The notes below the pieces were generated by a model. The model ran no database searches. It was not told the DNA's origin and was given only the letters and a program-made list of their open reading frames with translations. A DNA stretch of 64,000 nt, from contig NC_064623.1 in NCBI RefSeq assembly GCF_023898315.1, forward strand, positions 13,777,140-13,841,139, in the 5' to 3' direction. The DNA is from Schistocerca nitens. Lineage: Eukaryota; Arthropoda; Insecta; Orthoptera; Acrididae. Of the stretch, positions 1-11,400 are shown one piece after another. The position numbers and the translations under genes were made by a program. The first letter of the stretch is position 1. Each line of letters starts with the position of its first letter.

Positions 1-2
1 TG

Positions 3-898
3 CGTTTTGGGCACATGTCGTCACGGTGTGAGGCTGAGCCCCTTTGTGGCGATTGTGGACGTCCTCTTCGTGAGGAACATACATGCACCCCACCACCTCG
101 GTGCATTAATTGTCCTGGCGTCCACTCGCCTAGATCCTCCGACTGCCCCGCATATCAGAAGGAGAAGAAGATACAAGAAATCAAAACTTTGGATCGGCTC
201 TCCTATACTGAGGCCAAGAAGAAGTATGACCGCCACCATCCCGTGCCATTGACTACTTCGTTTGCCTCAGTTGTGTCCACTCCTTCCGCGGTATCCTCAC
301 CCCTATCCTGTCCCCCCTACACCTCCTCCGCCCATCAGGGGGCTCCGCCTCCGCCTCCCAAATCCCTCCCTTCCAAATCCTCCTCCCCTGTGGCCCCCAC
401 CCCTTCTGCCCCAGGGGCCACCCTTCCTCCTCCTCCTCCTCCTCCTCCTCCTCCTCCTCCTCCTCCTCCCCCCACGCCACCTGAGAAGCATTCCTCTTCT
501 CAGGCGTCCATCGGGGAAACGTCCCGGACCCCAGCTTCCGAGGTCCGGCGTTCCAAAACGGACCCCGTGCGTGAGGACCTTCTTCGGGCCCAGCCCACCA
601 TCCCTGTGCCTCCTCGGCCTTTCAAGAAGGCCTCCAAGAAGAAATCTCTATCCCCCTCTCCACCTCGGCGCGTTTCGTCTGACGGTCCGTGAGTCGCTGC
701 TCCCGGCCGTCCTCAGTTTCGCCGGGACGCTCTGCTGCCAGACGCTCCGCCGGCCTTTCGTCGGCAGATGATGCTGCCCCTCCTACCCAACCAGGGACAG
801 CGGCCGCAGCTGGCGACGAGTCGATGGAACCGGATCCGCCTCTCGTCGGTTGTAGCGTTGTTCACTTGCAACCTGGCCCTCCGCGGCCGTCGCGGTGA
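3..898 (+). pseudogene. ORF1 (gag-like zinc-knuckle protein), partial and frameshifted
   Basis: The reading frame enters at base 3 inside the first CCHC knuckle (…FGHMSSRC) and continues through two more Cys/His clusters (CGDCGRPLREEHTC and CINCPGVHSPRSSDC). ORF1 proteins of this type bind element RNA and act as nucleic-acid chaperones in the ribonucleoprotein. A basic, Ser/Pro-rich C-terminal region follows. Compared with the copy at 30212-31701, about 4 nt are missing near 690, so the first frame stops at 692 and the original C-terminus continues in another frame to 898, ending …GPPRPSR. The proline stretch is enlarged by a CTC repeat. The 42-nt gap to ORF2 matches the layout of the other copies. 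Confidence 0.85.
425..472 (+). repeat. (CTC)n microsatellite coding for polyproline in ORF1
   Basis: About 48 bases of pure CTC/CCT units lie inside ORF1. The sister copy at about 31258-31275 has only a few such codons, so the tract grew in this copy. Its length is a multiple of three and keeps the frame. Confidence 0.9.
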
Positions 899-940
899 CC
901 AGCTCTTCCCCGTCTCGTTCCCCCAACCTTTTGACTAGCG

Positions 941-3900
941 ATGGCGTTGTTTCATTGGAACATAAGAGGTATTCGATCTAATCGGGAGGAATTACAACTG
1001 CTCCTCTGCCTGCACTGTCAGCTTGTCCTTGGTCTCCAGGAAACCAAGTTGCGCCCGACTGACCGTATTGCCTTTACCCACTATACCTCGGAGCGGTATG
1101 ACCTCACCCCTGTGGACGGTATCCCAGCTCATGGTGGGGTCATGTTGCTCGTTCGGGACGATGTCTATTACCATCCTATCCCATTGACCACCCCACTCCA
1201 AGCAATAGCTGTCCGCATTACTCTTTCTGCTTTTACTTTTTCAGTTTGTACCATCTACATTCCACCGTCATCTGTTGTTAGTCGGGCTGACATGATGCAC
1301 CTGATCGTTCAGCTCCCTCCGCCGTTCTTATTGTTTGGCGACTTCAATGCCCATCATCCCCTTTGGGGCTCTCCTGCATCCTGTCAAAGAGGCTCACTCT
1401 TGGCGGATGTCTTCAACCATCTCAATTTTGTCTGCCTCAATACCGGCGCCCCGACTTTCCTCTCGGACTTTACTCATACCTACTCCCACTTGGACCTCTC
1501 GATCTGTTCTACCACTCTTGCCCGTCGGTTCGAGTGGTATGTCCTTTCTGACACCTATTCGAGCGACCACTTCCCCTGTGTCGTTCGTCTCCTGCACCAC
1601 ACCGCATCCCCACGTCCTTCGGGCTGGAACATACTGAAAGCTGACTGGGGACTTTACTCCTCCCTGGCGACCTTTCCGGACCACGATTTTCCTAGTTGTG
1701 ACAGTCAGGTCGAATACCTCACGGCTGTTATCATCAATGCTGCCGAACGTTCCATTCCTCGTACAACTTCTTCACATCGCGTGTCCGTCCCCTGGTGGAA
1801 CGAGGCTTGTAGGGACGCTATCCGTGCTCGGCGACGTGCTTTACGCACCTTTCGCCGCCATCCTACGTTGGCGAATGGTATTGAATACAAACGACTCCGA
1901 GCGCAATGCCGTCGAGTCATTAAAGACAACAAAAAAGCTTGTTGGGCCTCTTTCACCAGCTCCTTTAACAGGTTTACTCCCTCTTCCGTCGTTTGGGGTA
2001 GCCTGCGCCGGCTGTCGGGCATTAAGGCCCACTCCTCGGTACCTGGCCTGACCTCAGGTAATGAGGTCCTTGTTGATCCTGTGGCTGTCTCCAACGCCTT
2101 TGGCCGCTTTTTCGCGGAGGTTTCAAGCTCCGCCCATTACCATCCTGCCTTCCTTCCCAGGAAAGAGGCAGAAGAGGCTCGGCGACCTTCCTTCCACTCG
2201 CTGAATCTGGAAACTTACACTGCCCCCTTTACTATGCGGGAACTCGAACGTGCGCTTGCACTGTCCCGGTCCTCTGCTCCGGGGCCAGATGCCATTCACG
2301 TTCAGATGCTGGCACACCTTTCTCCGGCGGGCAAAAGCTTCCTTCTTCGTACCTACAATCGCGTCTGGACCGAAGGTAAAGTCCCCATGCGTTGGCGTGA
2401 CGCCGTTGTTGTTCCTATACCCAAACCTGGGAAGGATAGACACCTTCCTTCTAGTTACCGCCCCATTTCTCTTACAAGCTGTGTCTGTAAGGTGATGGAG
2501 CGCATGGTTAATGCTCGGTTAGTCTGGATTCTTGAATCTCGACGACTACTTACCAATGTCCAATGCGGCTTTCGTCGCCTCCGCTCCGCTGTTGACCACC
2601 TTGTGACCTTGTCGACATTCATCATGAACAACTTTTTGCGAAGGCGCCAAACGGTAGCCGTGTTCTTCGACTTGGAAAAGGCTTATGATACCTGTTGGAG
2701 GGGAGGTATCCTCCGCACTATGCACAGGTGGGGCCTACGCGGTCGCCTGCCCCTTTTTGATTCCTTTTTAACGGATCGAACGTTTAGGGTACGTGTGGGT
2801 TCCGTATTGTCCGACGTCTTCCTCCAGGAGAACGGAGTGCCTCAGGGCTCCGTCTTGAGCGAAGCCCTTTTTGCCATCGCGATCAATCCAATTATGGATT
2901 GCATTCCACCTAATGTCTCAGGCTCTCTCTTTGTCGATGACTTCGCGATCTACTGCAGTGCCCAGAGAACATGCCTCCTGGAGCGCTGCCTTCAGCGTTG
3001 TCTAGACAGCCTATACTCATGGAGCGTGGCACATGGCTTCCGGTTCTCTGAAGAGAAGACGGTTTGTATCAACTTTTGGCGATATAAAGCGTTCCTTCCG
3101 CCATCCTTACATCTCGGTCCCGTTGTTCTCCCATTCGTGGAAACAACTAAGTTTCTAGGGCTCACGTTGGACAGGAAACTGTGTTGGTCTCCACATGTCT
3201 CTTATTTGGCGGCCCGTTGTACACGTTCCCTTAATGTCCTCAGAGTCCTTAGTGGTTCATCTTGGGGAGCGGATCGCACTGTCCTGCTTCGCTTGTATCG
3301 GTCCATAGTCCGATCGAAGCTGGATTATGGGAGCTTCGTCTACTCGTCTGCTCGGCCATCCCTCTTACGCCGGCTCAACTCCATCCACCATCGGGGGATA
3401 CGTCTTGTGACCGGAGCCTCCTACACTAGCCCTGTCGAGTCTTTATGCTGAAGCTGCCGAGTTACCGTTGACCTACTGGCGCGACGTACTGCTGTGTCGG
3501 TATGCCTGCCGGCTGTTGTCTATGCCTGACCACCCCTCTTACCAGTCCTTCTTCGCCGATTCTCTCGATCGTCAGTACGGGTTGTATGTGTCTGCCCTGC
3601 TGCCCCCCGGAGTCCGCTTCCGTCGCTTGCTTCGACAATTGGATTTTGCCCTCCCTACCACCTTCAGAGAGGGTGAGAGCCTGACACCACCTTGGCTCCA
3701 GGCTCAGGTTCATATTTATCTCGACCTCAGCTCACTCCCGAAGGAGGGTACTCCGGCTGCAGTGTATTGCTCACGGTTTGTCGAACTTCGTGCTCGACTT
3801 GCCGGACACCTTTATTTACACCGATGGCTCCAAAACTGACGATGGTGTCGGCTGTGCCTTTGTCGTCGGGGCCGCCACCTTCAAATACCAGCTCCTCGAC

Positions 3901-4610
3901 CAATGTTCCAGCTTTACGGCCGATCTTTTTGCTCTCCATCAGGCCGTTCAGTATGCCCGCCGCCACCGCTATTCATCGTATGTACTCTGCTCTGACTCAG
4001 TGCTCTTCAGAGCCTTGGAGCTCCCTATCCGGTCCATCCCTTGATTCAACGGATACAGCAGTCCCTCCATTCTTTCGCTGATAATGGTTCTCCTGTCAGC
4101 TTTCTGTGGGTCCCCGGACATGTAGGAGTGCCTGGGAATGAGGCTGCGGATGCTGCAGCCAAGGCTGAAGTCCTCCTGCCTCGGCCAGCCTCCCATTGTG
4201 TCCCGTCATCGGACGTTCGGGGGGATGTATGTAAGAGGCTTGTGTCGTTGTGGTGGGATGCTTGGTCATCCCTCCAAGGAAACAAGCTCCGGGTTGTAAA
4301 ACCGCTCCCAACTCCTTGGACAACATCCTCCCGACCATCTCGGCGCGAGGAGGTCCTTCTGACCAGGTTGCAGATTGGGCATTGCCGGTTTAGCCACCGC
4401 TACCTGCTCTCGGGTGACCCAGCCCCACAGTACCCTTGTGGACAGGCATTAACAGTGCGCCATGTTTTATTGTCGTGTCCCCGTTTTAGTCAATTTCGTG
4501 TTGTCCTGTCCCTGCCATCTACTTTACCGGATGTTTTAGTTGATGACGCTCGAGCAGCTGCTCGTGTTCTGTGTTTTGTCACTTTGACTGGCTTGTCCAA
4601 AGACATCTAA
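941..4610 (+). pseudogene. ORF2: endonuclease-reverse transcriptase-RNase H, frameshifted
   Basis: The start codon is chosen by homology with the other copies (MAL.HWNIRGIRSNRE). An APE-type endonuclease comes first (ETKL, GDFNAHHPLWGS, SSDHFP), then a reverse transcriptase (PKPGKDRHLPSSYRPIS, FFDLEKAYDT, GVPQGSVLS, FVDDF), then RNase H and a C-terminal Cys/His motif (CGQALTVRHVLLSC). The frame is open to 3451. A 2-nt deletion near 3440 relative to the sister copy shifts it, and further shifts follow near 3812 and 4000-4040. In RNase H the usual catalytic Glu (AELFAL) reads Asp (ADLFAL). The protein cannot be made as one chain. It would have cut target DNA and primed reverse transcription in cis. 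Confidence 0.92.
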
Positions 4611-4702
4611 CCTTTTTACTTATTTTATCTGCATCTTTGTCAGGTCTTTCTGGTGTCCCCCTTGAGTTTTACTAGATCCCTTGTGCTCTAACAACAGTGA
4701 CT

Positions 4703-4733
4703 GGGCGCTAATGACCTCAGTAGTTGAGCGCCC
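4703..4733 (+). promoter_or_regulatory. 3'-terminal RNA hairpin of LINE copy 1
   Basis: GGGCGCT (4703-4709) pairs perfectly with AGCGCCC (4727-4733) around a loop containing AATGACCTCAG..GTTG. It sits 13 bases before the A-tail. Equivalent hairpins occur at the ends of the other LINE copies here, so it is probably the reverse-transcriptase recognition structure. That role is inferred. Confidence 0.75.
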
Positions 4734-4762
4734 TTAAACCCAATACAAAAAAAAAAAAAAAA

Positions 4763-6047
4763 GAGCATGCGCAATGTCGGCACTAGTACAGTGTATATCC
4801 ACCCTTCGCAGCAATGCAGGCTGCTATTCTCCCATGGAGACGATCGTAGAGATGCTGGATGAAGTCCTGTGGAACAGCTTGCCATGCCATTTCCACCTGG
4901 CGCCTCAGTTGGACCAGCGTTCGTGCTAGACGTGCAAACCGCGTGAGACGACGCTTCATCCAGTCCCAAACATGCTCAATGGGGGACAGATCCGGAGATC
5001 TTGCTGGCCAGGGTAGTTGACTTAAACCTTCTAGAGCACGTTGGGTTGCACGGGATACATGCGGACGTGCATTGTCCTGTTGGAACAGCAAGTTCCCTTG
5101 CCGGTCTAGGAATGGTAGAACGATGGGTTCGATGACTGTTTGGATGTACTGTGCACTATTCAGTGTCCCCTCGACGATCACCAGTGGTGTACGGCCAGTG
5201 TAGGGGATCGCTCCCCACACCATGATGCCGGGTGTTGGCCCTGTGTGCTTCGGTCGTATGCAGTCCTGATTGTGGCGCTCACCTGCACGGCGCCAAACAC
5301 GCATACGACCATCATTGGCACCAAGGCAGAAGCGACTCTCATCGCTGAAGACGACACGTCTCCATTCGTCCCTCCATTCACGCCTGTCGCGACACCACTG
5401 GAGGCGGGCTGCACGATGTTGGGGCGTGAGCGGAAGACGGCCTAACGGTGTGCGGGACCGTAGCCCAGCTTCATGGAGACGGTTGCGAATGGTCCTCGCC
5501 GATACCCCAGGAGCAACAGTGTCCCTAATTTGCTGGGAAGTGGCGGTGCGGTCCCCTACGGCACTGCGTAGGATCCTACGGTCTCGGCGTGCATCTGTGC
5601 GTCGCTGCGGTCCGGTCCCAGGTCAACGGGCACGTGCACCTTCCGCCGACCACGCGACAACATCGATGTACTGTGGAGACCTCACGCCCCACGTGTTGAG
5701 CAATTCGGCGGTAGGTCCACCCGGCCTCCCGCATGCCCACTATACGCCCTCGCTCAAAGTCCGTCAACTGCACATACGGTTCACGTCCACGCTGTCGCGG
5801 CATGCTACCAGTGTTAAAGACTGCGATGGAGCTCCGTATGCCACGGCAAACTGGCTGACACTGACGGTGGCGGTGCACAAATGCTGCGCAGCTAGCGCCA
5901 TTCGACGGCCAACACCGCGGTTCGTGGTGTGTCTGCTGTGCCGTGCGTGTGATCATTGCTTGTACTGCCCTCTCGCAGTGTCCGGAGCAAGTATGGTGGG
6001 TCTGACACACCGGTGTCAATGTGTTCTTTTTTCCATTTCCAGGAGTG
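4763..6047 (-). mobile_element. Tc1-like DNA transposon, truncated at its 3' side
   Basis: This segment is the reverse complement of the complete element at 57046-58466, with which it is nearly identical. The outer terminal repeat is intact (…CCAGGAGTG, followed by TA at 6048-6049, the expected target dinucleotide). The other end is missing: sequence begins at 4763, immediately after the LINE A-tail, inside what would be the region after the transposase stop codon. The LINE therefore most likely inserted into this transposon and the remaining end lies upstream of the window. Confidence 0.9.
4783..5803 (-). pseudogene. Tc1-like transposase, frameshifted
   Basis: Translated from the minus strand, the likely start is the Met at 5803 (MPRQRGREPYVQLTDFERG). 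Next come an N-terminal helix-turn-helix region (GWTYRRIAQHVGREVSTVHRC) and the DDE catalytic core (QQDNARPH, SPDLSPIEHVWDWMKRRL), ending at 4783 with …AAKGGYTLY. Relative to the copy at 57290-58270 about 2 nt are missing near 5655 (Cys-Cys-Arg region), which breaks the frame between the DNA-binding and catalytic parts. The C-terminus here appears ancestral, because the other copy is frameshifted at that point. Transposases of this family cut and paste the element at TA sites. Confidence 0.85.
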
Positions 6048-6049
6048 TA

Positions 6050-7540
6050 TTTACTGTTGACATGGAGATTTTAAATGAAGCTTAAAGTGAAACATCCCTG
6101 CACATTCCACTATCAGAAGCTGGAGGATGTAGGACGTAATTATGTGCAAAACCTATTCCCACAATCGTGAATTTTGTATCATATACGAGAATGTATGAAA
6201 CAGTGCTTAAGGAACTCTGGGAGACAAGTCTGACAATACGTGGGGATTCACTGCTGAAAGATAAAAATTCTGAATAATGACAAGATATCCGGATTGAGTC
6301 ACATAGCGTGTGAACAGGAGATAGCACGACAATGGTGCGGACAGGCTGGAAGCAAGCAGTGCAAAAGAACTGTAAAGCCTGTGACTTGGGGAGCTACGAA
6401 TTTGTCTACCAAATAGGTTACAGATTCTACTAGTATGTATTGTTACTGTAGAAGATAGTTTGCCATCGCTTTCAACTAATTTTGACTAACTCCGCCATAT
6501 ACTTCAGAACATAGACGCCAATGTCTTTCTTCTAACGCAAGCGGACATCTGGATCAAGGCAAGCATGCTCTTCAGTCGCGTGCGGTCTAGCGCACACGTT
6601 CTACTCAACACGTTGCAGGAAATTCCTGCAGCTAGGAGAACGTAGTTTCAGAGCGGCTTGGTGAGCTCTGAAGGGCAAACCTATCCTGACTATTCACGTT
6701 GAGTTATTCAGTTGCCTCTATTGAGTTTTACCACTCCGACTGCTAGGCAAGTACGCAAATTTCGTTTAACTTTATTTCCTTGCAGAAGTCTTTCTGCTCT
6801 TCCGCTTCTGTAGATGTGGTGTGCTGCAGAAGGCAAAATGAAGTGCTCGTGTTATCTGCGTTTGCTACTGGCCTGCCAGTTTCGCCGATACGGACATCTC
6901 CAAACGAGCAGAGGCACTCAGCATGCACGTGCAGTATGCAAAGTATCTTCTGTTCCCTGATGGAGCAAAGCACACCCTGCGTCTTGAGATTCCTGAGGAA
7001 GGCGGGCTGGACACCAACGGGTCGAAAATGTTCGCCGCTGAACGGACTGGCCCTCTACACGCGCTGTAGCCGCGCGGCTGGCTGCAGTCCATCCGTAACC
7101 TGCTTATCTTTAGACATAAGTCTTCTGGGTTTGGTACCGCGTCATAATGTAAAAACTACTGCTGCTATAGAGAAAGCGACGTTTCGGCCACGATTGCAGC
7201 GGCCTTCTTCTGGGTCTAGTTGTGAGCATCACGTGCTGTGCACGGATAGAGAATGAGTGCTGGACAACAAAAACCAGTAGGTCTAGAAGGCCACTGTAAC
7301 AGTTGCAGAAACGCTGGCTTCATCGGCGAAACAAACGTCAGAATATGACGCGGACCCACAACCACAAAGCTTTCGTGTCAACTGAAGGGCGCGGTAGAAG
7401 CTACACGATCGTTTATTAACTAATGTACCTTCACCAAACTATGAACTTTATACTGCTAACCAATTATCGTTTGTTACACAGGTACGAAAGCGCTGCCAGA
7501 CAATTACCGTTCGTTTCTGATTCAAAAGTTCTGAACTCGA
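6050..7540. other. Unassigned intergenic sequence
   Basis: I see no coding region I can support here. A segment at 7150-7400 has the look of old repeat sequence, with phrases such as ACGTTTCGGCCACG followed by a CCTTCTTC stretch that often border Penelope-type elements, but I cannot assign it. The short open frames at 6743-7256 show no motif. Confidence 0.4.
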
Positions 7541-7544
7541 ACAA

Positions 7545-8271
7545 ATTTAGGGCTTGCAGCCGGTCGTCGTTAAATTCATCTCGCCATATTGCTACTGGGC
7601 ACTTGCTAGTTACCTTCAGGTGAGCCGTCGGATACTGACGAAGGGCTGCTCTGTTCCGCGCTGCTAGTAGTCAGCGCATGCGTTGGAATGATCACAAACG
7701 GACCATATTTCCTGGCGGAAGCGCCCACTGGTAGAATCGCGGAGTTTGTCCCGAGTTACCGCTTGCCGCGGCCGCTGGCGGACTGTCGTCTTATATTGGA
7801 ACTATTCGTGGAGGTGAGGGGTTCCACGCACTGCCCAGTGGGTAGCAAATATCGCAGTTCATCAGATTTTCCGCCAGGCGTATTTCCACGGATTCTTTAA
7901 TAACTGAGATAGAAAAATATGTTGCTATGCTCAGAATCTTCGTTCTCCATTGAAATGGTGTCACAAAATAGTGGGCCAAGATGTTTCAAACAGAACGAAC
8001 AAGTCATCCTTCACTGATCCCGAAGGTCTACAGTCTTAGCTGATGGACGAAAAATCACTTTCATCTTACATTTAGAGGAGTCCTGCTATTTTAAACGAAA
8101 TATTGGGCGCGAAAGGAATTCAAAGTAAAGATTTAGCCGGCGTGTTCTTTGTCCACTTCATGGTTATTGGTGTCTGACAGTGCCCTGTTCAGCTGCTGGG
8201 TGGAATAGCCATTTCTCCTAAACACTCGTTAGGTGGGCACGCTCTTTGGGCATACTATGAGACGGCGCTAG

Positions 8272-8358
<87 letters not shown>

Positions 8359-8935
8359 GCACGCTCATAGTTTGCTACGGGTGATAACTCGACGTTTGTA
8401 AATGCGTCAGTATGAGTGGGCTTGCGATAAGCTGAATGTCCCAGAGAGCCATCATTCTTTCGTCTAACAGACATCTACGAAAGGCGGACAACCATCTTCC
8501 TCTACATCCATACTTAACCAAGTATTACGAATGAAGTTCCGATGGTGCTGAAAGTGCATAAATTTTCTGCATGAGGCCACCCTATGAAAGTATCGCCCAC
8601 ATATCTCCAAAATACAGTTGGTTTAAGGGCAACTGATTAAAGCCCTCTCCCTTCAAAATCCTCCATAGAAAGGTTGGCCACCAAGGAGGACATAGGGCTG
8701 CTCATGGCGACTCCGTCGGTATGGTAAAAATGTTCTGGGTCGAGGACAGAGCATGCTGAAACAGAAGTGATGTCCACCTAAAACGTTTCCTCTCTTAGTG
8801 CCAAAGAACATGCGAGAGGGACCTCTGTAAAATAACAGCATCCAAACTAACCAAACTATGAGAACTGCTTAAAGTGCGCAGTCTGTTGATAAAATCAGCT
8901 GAGTTGCAGATGTGATGTGACCACTTTCCCACCAA
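7545..8935 (-). mobile_element. Penelope-like element relic (RT plus GIY-YIG C-terminus)
   Basis: Reading the minus strand from about 8935, fragments fit Penelope-type reverse transcriptase: a DFINRLRTL-like stretch, a TDGVAM-SP-S region followed by LVANLSMEDFE (about 8725-8660), then GSLGHSAYRKPTHTD (about 8440-8400). Beyond the TG repeat come VFRRNGYSTQQLNRAL (about 8225-8175) and, further on, KESVEIRLAENLMN (about 7905-7860), which fits the end of the GIY-YIG endonuclease domain. Frames change several times and stops are common, so it is dead. The catalytic DD of the RT is not recognisable. The region 7545-7600 is also similar in reverse complement to 17780-17873, probably the 3' end of a second copy. 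Confidence 0.75.
8273..8356. repeat. (TG)42 microsatellite
   Basis: Eighty-four bases of uninterrupted TG lie inside the Penelope-like relic, exactly where its coding sequence reads THTD…SPVANYERAS and then His-Thr repeats on the minus strand. The His-Thr open frame is a by-product of the repeat. Confidence 0.97.
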
Positions 8936-9294
8936 GGGTCTCAGCATATGAGATTATGGCTAAATATATTTAGTGGTTCCAATGTTGCTAACTATCAGAT
9001 GTAATGGAACACTTCGTTTGTTAACTTTGGAAAGGCCATACTCTCTTGGTGGTACACAACCATGGGGACTTAAGCTTCTGATGGGGTGAGGTAAGCAGCC
9101 ATTTAGTAGTGCAGAAGTTTACCATTGAACACGTCCTGTAGGATCGTAATCAGTTCTATAGGTAGTTACTAAGCACGCCATACACACAAACAGCTGACAA
9201 AACGGTTGCATAACATTTACTAGGCTTCAGTACCTCATGAGTCCCCCAAACGTAGGGGACATCGGTCCCCTCCCTGCTGCCAGAAAAGAAACAG
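8936..9294. other. Unassigned spacer
   Basis: No open frame with recognisable motifs and no clear repeat boundary were seen. It lies between the Penelope-like relic and the decayed LINE copy A. Confidence 0.4.
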
Positions 9295-11400
9295 CCACCT
9301 CTTGCTCATCTTGTGCGGAATGGGTCCGTTGAGGCCCTCTCGCAACGTCCCCACTAATGCCATGGTGGACACTCGCCAGTGGCTCAAGGAGTCAAAAGCT
9401 GCTGGACAAAGAGCTTCTAGGTCTTCATCTATGGCTGAAGCTGCTTTCGAGAAATCTTCCCAGCAAGCCTCTAAAGAGAAGTGAGAGCAAGCACAGTAAG
9501 TAGTCTGCTAAGAAACAGGACCTGCTGATTGCCTCAACACTGCCACTCCCTATCACCCACTTGTGCGTCTGGAGGTTACAATAGGCCTGAGGTATTCCTG
9601 CCTTTGCTGCAGCTGGGTGGCGCCCGAAGGGAGGGCCCCTAGTCAGTCGGTGGCATCAGGATGGATGACGCTCCATGAAGTGTAATACATCATCTCTTAC
9701 TGGTGGTCTGCTGCCAGGCAGTCTAGCATTAATGCTAAGACATATGACTCGTGTTTCAAATGCTGGAAGTTGGGCTATGTCTCTCCCCACTGTATTTCCA
9801 GCCCAACCTGTCGAGATTGTGGATGTCCACTGCATCCCAATACTCTATGGGTCCCACCTCCCATCTATGTCAACTGCGGAGAGCGTCATTCACCTTGCAT
9901 GCTGGACTGTATGACTTTACAGAAAGAGTGGAATATTACCCTGGACCGTAAGGCCTACACTGAGGCTGAGGAAATTTGAGCACCTACATCCTATAGCTAT
10001 GATCTCCTCATATGCTGCCGCTACGAGAACAGTTATTGCCCCATCCGTTCCTCGAATTTCTGTTGCCTCTCAGAATTGGGAGACTACACCTGCCCCCATC
10101 CATGGTGGGGCACTTCCTTCCCTGTTGCTTCCGTACCACCTACTTCATGAGCAACACCCCCAACCATTGAGGATTTCAGTCCCCCCCTTCCGAGCAAGAG
10201 AAGTGTAAGGCTTGTTCAGCTCCTCTCACTAGGAAGGGGTGTCTTAGGTCACTTCCTTGCCAGGTTTCTGCAAGTGGGAAAGATGAAACCTGCCAGCAGC
10301 TGAAGAGCCCAAAATCAGCCAGTCGTAGGGCTTCACGAGCATCCTAAGTCCAGGAGACTGTTTCAGTGAAATCCTCCCAGACCTGGAAACCCAGGGAACA
10401 GCGAGAGAAATCGAGAAAGGCCCACAAGACCAAGGAAGTTGCGGTGGCACCCACACCACAGCCACCTACAAGCTATGTCTGAGGATGGAGTGGAAATTTT
10501 GGCGTCTGGTGAGGACCTGGGTCTCACTGGACCCCCACACAATGGATAGACTGCTCAGGCAAAACGTTGGTGGTAGGTGACCCTGAGGCATAAACTGCAT
10601 CATTGAATGATTGATGCCTTCTCAGTATCATTATTTCATCCTCCAATGGAATAGCAGCGCTTTTTTCCACTGTCTGGCTGAGCTACAGCAACTGTTAAGC
10701 TTTATACTTGCTTTCTGCATTGCTCTCCAGGAAATATGGTTCCCAGCAATGTGGACAGATGCCCTCTGTGGCTATAAGGAATATTACAGGAACCATAGCG
10801 ACTATCATAGTGTCAGGTGGAGTTTGTGTTTGTCCTGAACTTGGTCTGTAGTGAACATGTGCCCCTTCAAACCCCTGTGGCTGTCAGAATGACGATGCAG
10901 GAAATAACTGTCAGCAATGTATCTCTTCCTCCAGATGGTGCAGTAATCCTGAATGTATTAGCTGCACTAACTGATAAATTCCCTAAACCTTCCCTACTTC
11001 TGGGAGATTTTAGCGCCCTTAACCCCTTGTGTGGTGGCACTGTGCTTACTGGCAGAGGTGTCGAATTCAAAATTCGACCTCTGCCTCCTAAGTATTGGGG
11101 CAGCCACACATTTTAGTTTGGCTCGAGGTAGTTACTCAGCGATTGGTTTATAAATTCGCAGCCCAGGGCTTACTCCATCCATCCACTGGAGAGCACATGA
11201 CGACCTGTGGTAGTGACTACTTCCCCATCTTCCTCTCACTGCCCCAGTGGCAGGCCCATGAACGCCTGCCCAGATGAGCTTTAAACTAGGTGGAGTGGGA
11301 AACTTTCATCCCCAGATGTCACTGTTGACTCTCCCCATATGGTAACATCGATATGATGGACGAGCAGGTGACTAACACAATTGTTTCTGCAGCAGAAATT
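9295..11400 (+). mobile_element. Decayed non-LTR retrotransposon copy A (ORF1 and endonuclease fragments)
   Basis: At 9302-9484 there is an ORF1 C-terminal fragment (QWLKESKAAGQRAS) resembling 13050-13110. At 9568-9600 a shortened leader (GCCTGAGGTATTCCTGCC) appears, followed by 5' UTR text. Zinc-knuckle remnants (CFKCWKLGYVSPHC, CRDCGCPLHPNT, CGERHSPCMLDC) lie at 9755-9915 and an endonuclease remnant (LLLGDFSALNPLCGG) at about 10990-11035. Frames are broken throughout. It stops at 11400 where copy B begins, and its RT half is not found beyond copy B. Sequence closely parallels copy B, so the two belong to one subfamily. Confidence 0.75.

Larger units (their letters stand above)
1..4762 (+). 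mobile_element. Non-LTR retrotransposon copy 1 (I/LOA-like, RNase H bearing), cut by window start
   Basis: This is the 3' three-quarters of a LINE running in from beyond the window. It holds the end of ORF1, an EN-RT-RNase H ORF2, a short 3' UTR, a terminal hairpin and an A-tail at 4747-4762. Order and protein motifs match the I superfamily of non-LTR elements that carry RNase H; exact clade assignment would need a tree. It is nearly identical to the element at 29522-35572. Both ORFs carry frameshifts, so this copy is not autonomous. The A-tail directly touches a Tc1-like element that lacks its own end, which suggests insertion into that transposon; the 5' flank and target-site duplication lie outside the window. 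Confidence 0.93.

Noticed and set aside
5270-6085. Plus-strand frame of 271 codons
   Set aside because: It is antisense to the Tc1-like transposase and has no motif; the same shadow appears in the other copy.
8268-8474. His-Thr-rich open frame
   Set aside because: Most of it is the TG microsatellite read on the minus strand; the start belongs to the Penelope-like relic.
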